DNA of 64,000 nucleotides from Nocardia sp. CC227C (GCF_030767025.1 NZ_JASITE010000004.1:434001-498000); one strand, 5' to 3'; positions 1 to 8,395 are shown, counted from the stretch's first letter. Made by a program: numbers and translations. Notes: a model not told the origin generated them from the letters alone.

Positions 1-657
1 TGGGCGGCCCTGCGGTTCGACGAGGGCGCGGGCGTCAACCTCAAGAAGGTCCACCGTCTCTGGCGTGAGGAGGGCCTGCAGGTCCGGCAACACCACCCGC
101 GCAAACGGGCCGGGATTTCCTCGGTCCCGATAGTCGAGGCCGATGCGCCGAAGGTGGTGTGGGCGTTGGATTTCCAGTTCGACTCCACCGTGGATGGGCG
201 GGCGGTGAAGATCGCATCGATGATCGACGAACACACTCGCGAATCCCTGCTGCACGTGGTGGAACGGTCGATCACCGCCGAGCGGCTGGTTGCCGAGCTG
301 GAGAAGGTGTTCGCCGAGACCGGCGGCCCACCGAAGGTGCGGCGGATGGACAACGGGCCGGAGATGATTTCGTCTGCACTGCAACGGTTTTGCGCCGACA
401 GGGTTGGGATCTCCTACATTCCGCCGGGCCCGCCTTGGGACAACGGCTTCGTCGAATCGTTCAACCGGCGGTTACGGACCGAGTGCCTCAACCGCAACCA
501 CTGGATCACCTTGCTAGAGGCGCGGGTGGTGATCGGCGATTTCAAGGTCGACCACAATCTGCGGCACCGGCATTCGGCGCTGGGCTACCTTACGCCGGCC
601 GAGTACGCTGCGGCCTGCACCCACACCCACCATCCGGTGGCCTGCGGGACCAACTGA
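1..657 (+). CDS. IS3-family transposase OrfB, 5' end cut by window edge
   Basis: DDE-type integrase-core transposase of the IS3 family; it would catalyse cut-and-join of the element ends. The frame is open from base 1, so the N-terminus is missing. It starts in the HTH_21-like region (KKVHRLWREEGLQVR). The catalytic triad is visible: D in VVWALDFQFD, D in RRMDNGPEM, and E in DNGFVESFNRRLRTECLN, with the usual D-D-35-E spacing. The C-terminus (HSALGYLTPAEYAA) is typical and complete. OrfA would lie upstream of the window. Activity cannot be judged without the left end. Confidence 0.9.
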   Translation, partial: WAALRFDEGAGVNLKKVHRLWREEGLQVRQHHPRKRAGISSVPIVEADAPKVVWALDFQFDSTVDGRAVKIASMIDEHTRESLLHVVERSITAERLVAELEKVFAETGGPPKVRRMDNGPEMISSALQRFCADRVGISYIPPGPPWDNGFVESFNRRLRTECLNRNHWITLLEARVVIGDFKVDHNLRHRHSALGYLTPAEYAAACTHTHHPVACGTN

Positions 658-722
658 ACACGGTACGAAATCACCCGGCTCTATTCCCGGGTGGTCTCGG
701 CATCAGGGACCGCTCACAAGTG

Positions 723-1055
723 CGCGCGCACTGCCCGCGCAAGCGGGCCGACGTCTCGTCGGTGCCGCCGGTCGAGGCGGACGCGCCGAAGGTGGTGTGG
801 GCGTTGGATTTCCAGTTCGACTCCACCATCGACGGCCGTGCGGTGAAGATCGCGTCGATGATCGACGAGCACACTCGTGAATCGCTACTGCACGTGGTGG
901 AGTGGTCGATCACCGCCGAGAGACTGGTCGCCGAACTCGAGCGGGTGTTCACCGCGCGCGGCGGCCCGCCTCGGGTGCTGCGCATGGACAACGGGCCGGA
1001 GTTGATTTCCCATGCGTTGCCACAGTTTTGCGCTAATCGGGTGGGGATCGTCTAG
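723..1055 (+). pseudogene. Internal fragment of a second IS3-family transposase
   Basis: This open stretch repeats the middle of the preceding transposase: PRKRADVSSV, then VVWALDFQFDSTIDGRAVKI, then LRMDNGPELISHALPQFC. It stops at a TAG just after RVGI, before the region carrying the catalytic Glu. It has no start codon or N-terminal domain of its own. Two of three DDE residues remain, so it cannot be an active transposase. It appears to be the leftover of an older insertion that the first copy landed beside or recombined with. Confidence 0.85.
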
Positions 1056-1424
1056 ATGAGGGGCCGGAAGTTTTTCGCACAGCGAGATCCTATCGTCTCC
1101 GAAATTCTCGATGCCGATACCGGTTTGCCGCGCTATCAACTGGCCGAGGAAACCGGTACACGCCCGCGTCCGAGGTATCGCGTGTTCCTCGCCGACGAGC
1201 TCTTGGAGGTCGACGAGTGGGCCGGCCAGAACGGCCACCGCGACCTGCGATCATGGAGCCGCATCGGCGGGTCGGTGACCACGACGACGACCGTCAAGTC
1301 TTGTGGACAGTTCGACCAGCTTGCCACCGTGTTACCGGTGCCCGGCGCGACCATCGTCGTCTGCCCATCCGGATCGGAGAACTCAGCCGACTCCGCCATC
1401 GTGGGATTCGGGGCGGGCCGTTGA
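1056..1424 (+). CDS. Hypothetical ORF directly after IS remnant, possibly a gene fragment
   Basis: A 122-aa frame whose ATG follows the TAG of the transposase fragment without a gap and in the same frame. The first 75 residues (for example YRVFLADELLEVDEWAG) read like genuine protein; the last 40 are low in recognisable features. No ribosome binding site is evident because the upstream bases are transposon. It may be the 3' remnant of a host gene interrupted by the insertion. I do not recognise a family. Confidence 0.3.
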   Translation: MRGRKFFAQRDPIVSEILDADTGLPRYQLAEETGTRPRPRYRVFLADELLEVDEWAGQNGHRDLRSWSRIGGSVTTTTTVKSCGQFDQLATVLPVPGATIVVCPSGSENSADSAIVGFGAGR

Positions 1425-1557
1425 CCCTGCCCGACATGTCAAGCGGTTGGGGTGTTGCAGAGGGTTCTTCGGGTCGGTGGCGGGTGCTCCCAATCCGAGG
1501 GGCCGATGGCCCAACAGCTCGAATTCTCCGAAGGTTCCGACGCGGCGGGTAAGCCGG

Positions 1558-1893
1558 TCACGCCCGGCGGTCGAACTGCCCGTCCGCGACCCCCTTCATG
1601 AAGGCGTCCCATTCGGCCGCGTTGTAGGACAGCGTCACGAAACAATCGGACATGGCGGCACCGGCGGAGGGATCGATCGAGATGCTCACATCGCCAGCCG
1701 CTCCGGATTCGCCGCTCAGGACCAGATCGAGCACAGAGCGCCACTGCGCGGGGGCGACAGAGACGATCGGCTGTTCGTCAGAGGGTCCGGTGAACTTGCT
1801 GTCGCGGATGAGCACGGCGTCGCCACGGTGGGCGACTTCGACGCAGGTCGCTTCGGAGCCAGAGTATGTGGACTTGTACCAAGCGGAACTCAC
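1558..1893 (-). CDS. DUF397 protein with an extra C-terminal half-domain
   Basis: 111 aa. The N-terminal 58 residues are a standard DUF397 domain: WYKSTYSGSEATCVEVAHRGD, then VLIRDSKF, then VSVAPAQWRSVLDLV. A second region ending FVTLSYNAAEWDAFMKGVADGQFD repeats the C-terminal half of the same domain, so the protein looks like one and a half copies. The GTG start is 6 bp after the stop of the upstream Scr1-type regulator, with GGGTGA as RBS, so the two are probably co-translated. DUF397 proteins are small partners of WhiJ/Scr1-like DNA-binding proteins in actinomycetes; the exact role here is inferred. Confidence 0.85.
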   Translation of the reverse strand: MSSAWYKSTYSGSEATCVEVAHRGDAVLIRDSKFTGPSDEQPIVSVAPAQWRSVLDLVLSGESGAAGDVSISIDPSAGAAMSDCFVTLSYNAAEWDAFMKGVADGQFDRRA

Positions 1894-1899
1894 GGTGTT

Positions 1900-2766
1900 T
1901 CACCCTATCCGGCGCGCGGTCTTGTCGATCAAACGCAGCGAATCCTCACGGCCCAGCGCGATCGTATGTACTCGGTTGTACAGGAATTCGAGTTCGGCGA
2001 CCCGCCTCGAGTCCTCCACGACCTGAACGAAGAGCGCGGCCTCGACCCAGCCGACCGTTGGCAACCGAGGGCTGACGAAGTCCAGTAGATGAAACGTTGA
2101 GGTGTTCATTGCCGCTATCGACCCCTGTGCGTCGAAGGGGATGACACGTAGGTCGAGCGTGTCGGCGTACTCGTCCGCCAGTTCGAGCAGATGCACCAGC
2201 TGTTGACGCTGGACTTCCGGGCCACCGACCTGCTGCATCAGGGCGGCTTGACCGATTACGACCGAAAGGCGAAGGGCCTCTGGCTCATCCAGCCGAGCCT
2301 GACGTCGCAACCTCGCCCGGACCCGCTGCTCGGCCTCGGTCGGGCGGCCGGTGGCCGTAATCGCCGACATCAACGCGCGGACATAGTCCTCGGTCTGGAG
2401 CAGTCCGGGGATGACCGCGCATTCCCAGCTGCGAATAGTCTGCGCGCCGTCCTCCAGCCCGTAGTAGCGCATCAGCTCATCGTGGAACAGTCCCGAGTAC
2501 TCGGACTGCCAACCACGCCCCTTCGCGACCATTCGAAGCTCGAGCAGCTCTTCCTGTTCATCGGCCTCGAAATCCAGGAGGTCCAGTAACTTTCGCAGCT
2601 TCTCTTCGGTCAGCAACCCCTTGCCCTTGCCGAGCAACGACCAGTACTGCTGACTGACGTCGAGCGCGTTGACGATCTCCTTGGGTGACACTCCGCGCCG
2701 CTTGGCTTGCTCGCGGAGTCGCAGCATCAGTTCCCATCCGGCAACGGCGGGGGAGGTCCGGGCCAT
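1900..2766 (-). CDS. Scr1-type XRE regulator (HTH + DUF5753)
   Basis: 288 aa. An N-terminal HTH of XRE type (about residues 12-65: LREQAKRRGVSPKEIVNALD, then QQYWSLLGKGKGLL) is followed by the DUF5753 effector domain with its hallmark GLFHDELMRYYGLEDGA and VIPGLLQTEDYVRALM. The family regulates development and antibiotic genes in Streptomyces with DUF397 partners. The ATG has a good RBS (GGGAG, 5-nt spacing). The partner DUF397 gene lies immediately downstream. A short palindrome at 2839-2849 in the divergent upstream region is a possible operator. Confidence 0.9.
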   Translation of the reverse strand: MARTSPAVAGWELMLRLREQAKRRGVSPKEIVNALDVSQQYWSLLGKGKGLLTEEKLRKLLDLLDFEADEQEELLELRMVAKGRGWQSEYSGLFHDELMRYYGLEDGAQTIRSWECAVIPGLLQTEDYVRALMSAITATGRPTEAEQRVRARLRRQARLDEPEALRLSVVIGQAALMQQVGGPEVQRQQLVHLLELADEYADTLDLRVIPFDAQGSIAAMNTSTFHLLDFVSPRLPTVGWVEAALFVQVVEDSRRVAELEFLYNRVHTIALGREDSLRLIDKTARRIG

Positions 2767-2838
2767 CTCGCTCCCTTCGGGTAGACGCCCCTACGGTACC
2801 GCACTGGTATCCAGACAAAATAGACACTTGATTGATTA

Positions 2839-2849
2839 CTTGTAACAAG
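2839..2849. promoter_or_regulatory. Short palindrome upstream of Scr1-type regulator
   Basis: CTTGTAACAAG is an 11-bp perfect palindrome in an AT-richer patch of the divergent intergenic region between the regulator (start 2766) and the small ORF at 2938. It could be an operator or promoter part; its length makes chance occurrence possible. Confidence 0.3.
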
Positions 2850-2937
2850 CCGGATAGCCTTGCTTGCATCGAATTCGTGATCGGCATCACTTCGGTCGGA
2901 GGCCGGAGAGACCGAAGAACGACGCCAGGAGCTGGAG

Positions 2938-3147
2938 ATGATGTCCTTCGCACTGCCGTTTCTGTTCGGAGTCGGCCTGGGCGGATTGATCACGTGGATC
3001 ATCGCGCCGCTGTCCGCCACTGCTCACCCAGCACACGCGGCCACTCACGAGGCACTCACCGTGCACAGCATTGCCGCCCGGATCGAGAGCGAACGCCTCG
3101 CGGCCGATCACCCAGACCGCCGAGGCGAGCCGATCGCAGCTCGATAA
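2938..3147 (+). CDS. Small membrane-anchored protein, unknown function
   Basis: 69 aa. A hydrophobic segment (about residues 3-27, SFALPFLFGVGLGGLITWII) is followed by a short polar tail, giving a single-pass membrane protein. The AGGAG at 2927-2931 supports the ATG at 2938; an in-frame ATG at 2941 is also possible. It is divergent from the Scr1-type regulator and 54 bp ahead of another small ORF on the same strand, so it may be under that regulator's control. No family recognised. Confidence 0.55.
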   Translation: MMSFALPFLFGVGLGGLITWIIAPLSATAHPAHAATHEALTVHSIAARIESERLAADHPDRRGEPIAAR

Positions 3148-3201
3148 CCACGACCCGCCCGCGAGCCCTCGTGACCACCGCATACCGGAAGGACCACCGC
3201 G

Positions 3202-3453
3202 ATGCCCGAGCCTGCCTGTACACATATGTTCGTCGCCGCGGATGGGATGCTGGCCGAATACCTGTGTCACGTCGAGCTACTGGACCTCACCGAGGCTCGG
3301 GCCGTGGCACTTCACGCCATTCATCGCGACCATCCCCGCTGGGACTGCCTGGTCCGCACTGCGACCGAGCGGTACACACGGGACAGTCAGCCGGGGTCCG
3401 GCGAAATCGCCCCCACCGCAGCACAATCCGGACGAGTTGGAAATCCGCCGTAA
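3202..3453 (+). CDS. Small hypothetical protein
   Basis: 83 aa, preceded by GGAAGGA 8 nt before the ATG. The first 55 residues look like genuine coding sequence (EYLCHVELLDLTEARAVALH, then WDCLVRTATERY) and are predicted helical; the last 25 are Pro/Gly-rich and unstructured. It probably shares a transcript with the small membrane protein 54 bp upstream. Both resemble the small unknown genes often found beside Scr1/DUF397 pairs; function unknown. Confidence 0.55.
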   Translation: MPEPACTHMFVAADGMLAEYLCHVELLDLTEARAVALHAIHRDHPRWDCLVRTATERYTRDSQPGSGEIAPTAAQSGRVGNPP

Positions 3454-3499
3454 CCGACCGCTACCGCGCGGCCAGCGCCGCGATACCCTCCGTATCGGA

Positions 3500-4156
3500 T
3501 CACCGCGCCGGCAGTCTGGCGACGATCCGCCGGGCCGCGTCCGCCCACTGCTCGTCGGTCGGCAGGCTCGGCAGGCCGTTCGTACTGAGCAATACCGTCA
3601 CGGCGAGGTGGTCGGTACAGATCCAGACCCGAAGATCGCTGGTCTCCTCGCTGATAACCACCGCGCGGGCGATCCCCGGAATCGTGCGACTGTCATCCGG
3701 GGTGTGCAGTGCCACGACAAGGTCGATGGGCAATCCCTCGTCCGGGGGACGGACGCTGATCGACGCCATGGGAAGCCGAAACGTCCCCATGCCGCGGTTG
3801 TACTCACACCTGCTGTGCGCGGAGCCGTCGAGGCCCGTGGCCGTCACATTCTCGGCGGTGTCCACACTCACACCGGCGAGAGTGCTCATCTCCGCCGCGG
3901 TGAGGAAGCACTCTCCATCGACGACTTCGTCTTCGAATCGCGGTGTGGCAGAGGTAGTTCGCTCGCTTGTCGCGATCGTAGGCTGGTCGCGCGCCACCGG
4001 GTCACTCTCGGCGGTATTGCCGCAGGCACTGTCTAACAGGAGCACCACCGCGATCGGCACGGTCACCAGCGTCCGGCCGACACTCGCACGGATAGCCGCC
4101 ATCCGGTGGCTCACTCGTCGCTCTCCGTCACGTGTTCTTCTCGTGGCTATTGTCAC
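3500..4156 (-). CDS. DUF3558-like lipoprotein
   Basis: 218 aa from the GTG at 4156, which overlaps the TGA of the upstream gene (GTGA), a sign of translational coupling. An internal start at 4102 would give a more usual signal peptide. A hydrophobic segment (TLVTVPIAVVLLL) ends in DSAC, a non-canonical lipobox because -3 is Asp. The body has the DUF3558 pattern: ECFLTAAEMSTLAGVSV with a Cys, then CEYN, then a C-terminal helix with a paired Cys. DUF3558 lipoproteins are exported actinobacterial proteins of unknown role; here it closes the type VII substrate operon. Confidence 0.7.
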   Translation of the reverse strand: MTIATRRTRDGERRVSHRMAAIRASVGRTLVTVPIAVVLLLDSACGNTAESDPVARDQPTIATSERTTSATPRFEDEVVDGECFLTAAEMSTLAGVSVDTAENVTATGLDGSAHSRCEYNRGMGTFRLPMASISVRPPDEGLPIDLVVALHTPDDSRTIPGIARAVVISEETSDLRVWICTDHLAVTVLLSTNGLPSLPTDEQWADAARRIVARLPAR

Positions 4157-4359
4157 CAGGGCGGTTCCGCGGCGATACGGGAGTTCTCGGACCTGAATTT
4201 CCGTTCCTCGTAACTCATTTCACTTGCCCAGCTAGGTTCGGCACCTTGCTGTGCGCTGGTGCCTGGAGGTGGGCTGTCGGGCTCCGGCGCGGTGGCGGGC
4301 TCGTCCCGTGGCGTATTCAGCAGTGCCCGGAGTTCGGGTGGGAGGTTCAGAGCACTCAT
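4153..4359 (-). CDS. Small hypothetical protein in type VII substrate operon
   Basis: 68 aa from the ATG at 4359, with GGGAAGA just upstream; an ORF extension to 4395 is less likely. It begins MSALNLPPELRALLNTPRDE, then a Pro/Glu-rich linker, then a charged end (SYEERKFRSENSR). It has no signal peptide or TM segment. Its stop overlaps the GTG of the DUF3558-like lipoprotein gene, so it sits in the same operon. I do not recognise it. Confidence 0.5.
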   Translation of the reverse strand: MSALNLPPELRALLNTPRDEPATAPEPDSPPPGTSAQQGAEPSWASEMSYEERKFRSENSRIAAEPPW

Positions 4360-4428
4360 GATTCTTCCCGGTCTCCTCGAAACAGTGAGCCGCACTTGGT
4401 CATCGGTGGGACGCAGGCGTCACGACGG

Positions 4429-5235
4429 TCAGACTGCTGGGGCTGGCCAGCCTGGGTACGCGGGCTGGGGCACGGGAGGGGTGTCGAGGGGTGTCGAGTC
4501 ACCCAGCCCAGCGGGCAGATCAGGGAACAGACTCAGCGCCCACGCATCGCACCGCGCCGCTGCTTCTGGGTCCTCGCCAGTTTCGAAACTGACGGTCCAG
4601 CCGTCGAACACGTTGTACGTCGGTGCCTGCCAATGCAACCGATCCGGTGCCGGGGCATACGGAGTGGCCGTAACCGGTGTCTCGACCGCCGCACCGGTGC
4701 GAACGAAATCGATTCCTTGGTAGCCGCCACGGTTGTTAGGCCTGCTCAGCTCCGGGGCCCCGGGTGACGTGGCGGCGGACTCGTTGTTCAGGCCACAGAG
4801 TTCGGCGTGGAATCCGTTCGCGTTCGGCTGAATCTGCCATACATGGGACCGCAAGGTGCCGAAAACCGTCCGGTGACCTTCGCCTTCTTCGTAGCGTTCG
4901 AGTCTTGTCGGGTCCATCAAGGCCGCCGCGTATCCGGGATAGCTGTAGTCGAGCCCGGCGTACAGGGCGATGAGATCGGCTTCATCGGTGGCGCGGATCA
5001 GGGTTGCTTCGGGCGTGTAGAGGTCGATACCGGGTTCTGCCGACCACACCATCGTGGCGTCACATACCTGCTGAGGCGGCTTGTAGGTGCCCGCGACGAT
5101 CGGGATATCGGTACACGGGCGCTCCCCGGCAGGAGTGGGGTCGGCCGGGCTGGTCGCGGAATCACCGCAGCCGGTCGCCGCCATCGCGACAGTGAGGATC
5201 CCGGCCACCAATGTCGTCGCCGTCCGCCTGCTCAT
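4429..5235 (-). CDS. Predicted lipoprotein, unknown family
   Basis: 268 aa. The signal peptide MSRRTATTLVAGILTVAMAATGC has a clean lipobox (AATGC). The mature part has several Cys (CTDIPIV, VCDATMV, LCGLNNE, RCDAW) that may form disulfides, and it ends in a Pro-rich tail. I chose the start at 5235 because GGAG lies 7 nt upstream and this ATG falls after the stop of the preceding gene (5247). Upstream in-frame starts at 5244 and 5262 have poor RBS. It sits directly behind the 849-aa type VII-associated protein and is probably exported with or for it. Confidence 0.7.
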   Translation of the reverse strand: MSRRTATTLVAGILTVAMAATGCGDSATSPADPTPAGERPCTDIPIVAGTYKPPQQVCDATMVWSAEPGIDLYTPEATLIRATDEADLIALYAGLDYSYPGYAAALMDPTRLERYEEGEGHRTVFGTLRSHVWQIQPNANGFHAELCGLNNESAATSPGAPELSRPNNRGGYQGIDFVRTGAAVETPVTATPYAPAPDRLHWQAPTYNVFDGWTVSFETGEDPEAAARCDAWALSLFPDLPAGLGDSTPLDTPPVPQPAYPGWPAPAV

Positions 5236-5246
5236 CTGCTCCATCC

Positions 5247-7796
5247 CTAGGGGTAGATCCATACGTTACCGTTGTCCTCAGTGGGTCCGTTCGCGATCAG
5301 GTCGTTGTACCTCTTCTGGTAGGCGGGGTTGTCCGCGGCATCCAAATAGTCATCGGCCTTGGTCTCATCGACGCCAGCTGCGGTCAGCGCATTGGTCACC
5401 GCATTAGTGGACGTGATCTGCGTGTTGAAGCGCATGCTCTTCAAGTTGTTTTGGTAGTCGTCGAAGGTCGCGAGGACGGTTTTGCCGTCCACTTGTTTGG
5501 TGAGTGCTGGGTCTAGGGCGTTCACGTCGATCGTGCCCTGTTGGACGAGTGATTGCAGGAACGCGTAGTTGCGGTGCGTATCGGTACCGTCGGTGGTCGG
5601 GTTGTACTCGTAGTTGATCGGGCCAATGCCTTCGCGGTAGGCCGGATTGCGAGGCTCGGTCACTTGCTCCGCGCCGCCGAGCGCGTCGACGATATCGGCT
5701 TGGGGAAATGCCGTCAGCGCCATTACGCCGGCTGCCGGAGCGCTGAGACCACCGATACCGATCTGCGCGGCGGTATAGGCAGCGTTCAACATGGTCTTCT
5801 TGTCGCTGATTCGATCGTTGTGGGCGTCGGTGTCGGCGTCGCGTTCGGCGTATTCGGCATCGAGGCCTGCTTCGACAGCCCAGGTCAACCGGTTGGCGTA
5901 CTCGCCCATCAGCTTGGGGGCAACCTCCTCGCCCGAGGTGACCATCGACGCGTACGTCTCGTTCATACGCATGGATTCCGACAGCATCGCCCCATTGATG
6001 GTGGTACCGGCGACGATGTCACCGTCGAGCACCGACAGGACCCGCACCGTCTCGATGGGGCCACCGAGGTCGCCGAACCCGGCGGTGCCCGTGTAATCAT
6101 CGGGCATGCCGACCAGGCTTCCGGCATACGGAACCAACGCTTCGGCCATCGACCGGGTGAGTTCGGGGTTGACCTGGCCGAGGGAGTCGTCCTCCCCGCC
6201 TTCGGGGATGCCCATATCGAGCCACCGCTCGTGCAGGTTGCTGCCCTCTGTGTCGGACAGGATCTGCGCGAGCCCGAACGCCGCCTCCCCGGCCCGCCGG
6301 TTCGCCACGGTCGGTGCCTCGCCCTCCACCCGCGCGTCATCGTCGATCCACCCGAACAGGCCCTTGCCGACCGCGGCGCCGTCGTCGTCCCACTCGTGCG
6401 ACAGCAACGGCACCATCACGCTCTCGCGCTGGTAGCCGGGGCCAAGGAGTTGTTCGGCAGAGAGCCCGTTATCGCCATTGCCGGGGATCTCGTCGGTACC
6501 CTTGCCGGTGATCAGCGCGTAGTTGGAGTCCTCGTTGCGGGTTCCTACCTGCACGTACTGCTCGATGGTCTTGTCACCGACCTGAGTCAGCAAGCCCTGG
6601 TCATCGAGCCCCGCCAAGTGCGCGCCCTGACGGGTCAACTCGACACCCAGCTTGGTACCCGGGTCGTAACCGGTGCTGGAGCTGGCGAGCAGATTGCCGA
6701 AAGTCTTCAGGTCGCTGACGTACTCGCCTCGATCCGCTGGGCCACCGCGATACTCCTCGGCCAGACTGACGGTCGTCGCGTCGGGCAGGTCACCACCCAA
6801 AGACGGCCGCGTCGAGATGAGCTCGGTGATTTCGGGGTCCAGCTTGTCCATGCCCCCGGTGTCGAGGATGTTGCCGTCCTTGTCGCGGGTGACGACCTTC
6901 TCCTGAGACAGCGTGAGCAGACCATTGGCAAGGTAGGTCTGCAGGGCCTGCGCCTCGGGGGAACCGTCCGTCTCCAGCTGCTCGGACAGTCCGAGGAGCC
7001 CGTCCTTGCCCGCGTAGCCGTAGAACGCCTGCAAGTAGGCCAGCTCGCCGGGTGGAAGGTCGACGGTCTGGCCGTTTTCGATCATCTGCAACTGTTCGGC
7101 GGTGAGCCCGGTCTTGGCCAGCCGCTCGGTGATCCGCGCGATCTCTTCCTTGGTGGCGGTGCCGTCGGCGATGGCCTTGCCGTCCTGTTCGGCGTCCGCG
7201 GGGCTCAGTTCGGTGGTCGAGTCCGGTGCCAGTTGTTCGATGGAGTTGAGGGTGTTGCGGATGTCGGTGGCCGTGGCGGCGTCCTCGGCGCCAATGGACG
7301 CGGCCAGTCGTTGCAGCAGCACGGTGTTGTTCTGCGCGTCGTTCGCTCGGCTGGTCTGCAGCTGCGTGAGTTGGTCCCGGGAGGACTGCGCGTAATCACT
7401 GTCACCGGTGATCGCCGCGAATGCCTTGGGATAGTTGTAGCGGTCGGTGACCGTCCAGTCCTCGGCCACGTCGAAGCCGTCACCCTGCACCGTCGTCACC
7501 GTGGTCCGCGCGGTGGATACCAGTCCGCCAAGCGAGTTCTGGCGGTTCCGGCCGACTTCGGCGAGGTTGTCCCACTGGTCGGCGAGCAGCCGCATCTGCT
7601 GGCGTTCGCGGTCGGAGCGGTAGTCCGCGCCGTCGCGGCCTTCCCCAGACCAGTTCATGCCGTCGATGGTGCGGTCCATGTCGTCGGCCGCATCGCGCAA
7701 ACCTTGGGCGATCTTCTCCGCGGGCGTGGCGATCGAAGCGAGGTCGACATTCCAGTTCATCACCTGGCTCTTCGACGGCGGCGGGGTCTCGGTCAC
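5247..7796 (-). CDS. Large type VII-associated protein (TPR-repeat-region family, Rv0026-like?)
   Basis: 849 aa, GTG start overlapping the stop of the EspC-like gene (GTGA). The first 110 residues form a helical WXG100-like hairpin: KIAQGLRDAADDMDRTIDGM, then a WSG turn (NWSGEGRDG), then RQQMRLLADQWDNL. A long helical, acidic body follows (residues 120-700), including FYGYAGKDGLLGLSEQLET and DKLDPEITELISTRPSLGGD. It resembles actinobacterial proteins named TPR repeat region-containing; that assignment is from memory. There is no signal peptide, so it may be a type VII substrate or cytosolic partner. The C-terminus (KRYNDLIANGPTEDNGNVWI) resembles a scaffold rather than a known toxin domain. 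Confidence 0.6.
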   Translation of the reverse strand: MTETPPPSKSQVMNWNVDLASIATPAEKIAQGLRDAADDMDRTIDGMNWSGEGRDGADYRSDRERQQMRLLADQWDNLAEVGRNRQNSLGGLVSTARTTVTTVQGDGFDVAEDWTVTDRYNYPKAFAAITGDSDYAQSSRDQLTQLQTSRANDAQNNTVLLQRLAASIGAEDAATATDIRNTLNSIEQLAPDSTTELSPADAEQDGKAIADGTATKEEIARITERLAKTGLTAEQLQMIENGQTVDLPPGELAYLQAFYGYAGKDGLLGLSEQLETDGSPEAQALQTYLANGLLTLSQEKVVTRDKDGNILDTGGMDKLDPEITELISTRPSLGGDLPDATTVSLAEEYRGGPADRGEYVSDLKTFGNLLASSSTGYDPGTKLGVELTRQGAHLAGLDDQGLLTQVGDKTIEQYVQVGTRNEDSNYALITGKGTDEIPGNGDNGLSAEQLLGPGYQRESVMVPLLSHEWDDDGAAVGKGLFGWIDDDARVEGEAPTVANRRAGEAAFGLAQILSDTEGSNLHERWLDMGIPEGGEDDSLGQVNPELTRSMAEALVPYAGSLVGMPDDYTGTAGFGDLGGPIETVRVLSVLDGDIVAGTTINGAMLSESMRMNETYASMVTSGEEVAPKLMGEYANRLTWAVEAGLDAEYAERDADTDAHNDRISDKKTMLNAAYTAAQIGIGGLSAPAAGVMALTAFPQADIVDALGGAEQVTEPRNPAYREGIGPINYEYNPTTDGTDTHRNYAFLQSLVQQGTIDVNALDPALTKQVDGKTVLATFDDYQNNLKSMRFNTQITSTNAVTNALTAAGVDETKADDYLDAADNPAYQKRYNDLIANGPTEDNGNVWIYP

Positions 7797-8131
7797 GCCG
7801 ATGTACCCCCGGCCTCCCCGCTGTTGAAATCACCCAGCGCGATGAACCACTCCGCCGCAGCGAGATCGGTGTCGGTGTAGGTGTCCGCCGACACGCGCAG
7901 CAGGCTCGCGAACTGAGTGTAGCGGTTGGCGACCGACTTCATCGCCGCTGTCCGGACCGACTCGATGCGGTCGAGTTCCGGCGCGGTCTGTGACCCCTGC
8001 ATGAACGCCGACCGGGTCCACCCACCCATCGGGCCGTCGGTCGATTCGATGGTCGGCAACGTGTTGATCGTGTTGACAAGGCCGTCGAAGGTTGTCGCTG
8101 CTTGGCGCAGTTCCTCAGCCGATACCTGCAT
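7793..8131 (-). CDS. EspC/WXG100-like type VII secretion substrate
   Basis: 112 aa from the ATG at 8131 (MQVSAEELRQAATTFDGLVN); the longer frame upstream looks non-coding. It has two helices, with GGWTRSAF as a W-containing turn, and a C-terminal helix carrying YTDTD, matching the YxxxD/E type VII secretion signal. ESX-1 secretion-associated (DUF2580-like) proteins of this size dimerise with a partner and are exported by ESX systems. It is translationally coupled to the 849-aa gene, which could be that partner. No ESX core genes are present, so the secretion machinery must be elsewhere. Confidence 0.8.
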   Translation of the reverse strand: MQVSAEELRQAATTFDGLVNTINTLPTIESTDGPMGGWTRSAFMQGSQTAPELDRIESVRTAAMKSVANRYTQFASLLRVSADTYTDTDLAAAEWFIALGDFNSGEAGGTSA

Positions 8132-8376
8132 GATCGCCCCCTTGCTATCCGTCGCGGCGACAATATCAGAAACACGTGCGTGCCTCGCATCGCCGACCGG
8201 GACGAACCGGCAACGGATCCGCCGGTAGCGCACCGTTTTTGCACGGGTGGCGGTGATGAGAGCGGTACGCCTGTAGCACCGTTCCGCTCAGCGGGGCGCG
8301 GTCCTCGCTCTCGATCCTCGAATGGTGGACTGCGAGGAGGCTGGGGTGCCATGGCTCGTCCGGAGCTGGCTGCGGT

Positions 8377-8395
8377 GATACGGTCGGCCCGTATC
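8377..8395. promoter_or_regulatory. Inverted repeat upstream of the Q-rich substrate gene
   Basis: GATACGG-TCGGC-CCGTATC, perfect 7-bp arms around a 5-bp spacer, lies 43 bp before the start at 8439 in the 307-bp divergent region (8132-8438). It is a plausible dimeric repressor site for one or both divergent type VII operons. I see no clear -10/-35 pair around it. Confidence 0.4.

Larger units (their letters stand above)
1..1055 (+). mobile_element. Tandem IS3-family insertion sequence remnants
   Basis: Two related transposase segments lie head to tail. The first runs in from the left window edge and keeps its C-terminal end. The second, offset by about 638 bp, is an internal fragment only. 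Between them, after the first stop, are a small inverted repeat (672-678 with 687-693) and a GGTGGTCTCGGCATCAGGGA stretch that looks like an IS3-type right end; that reading is inference. The two copies differ at several positions, so this is not one recent duplication. The left end lies outside the window, so the element boundaries are unknown. Confidence 0.75.

Noticed and set aside
5553..7880. A 775-aa plus-strand reading frame opposite the 849-aa gene
   Set aside because: It is Arg/Gly/Val-rich and lacks recognisable domains, while the minus strand has coherent protein and GTGA coupling. It is an antisense frame caused by GC-rich codons.
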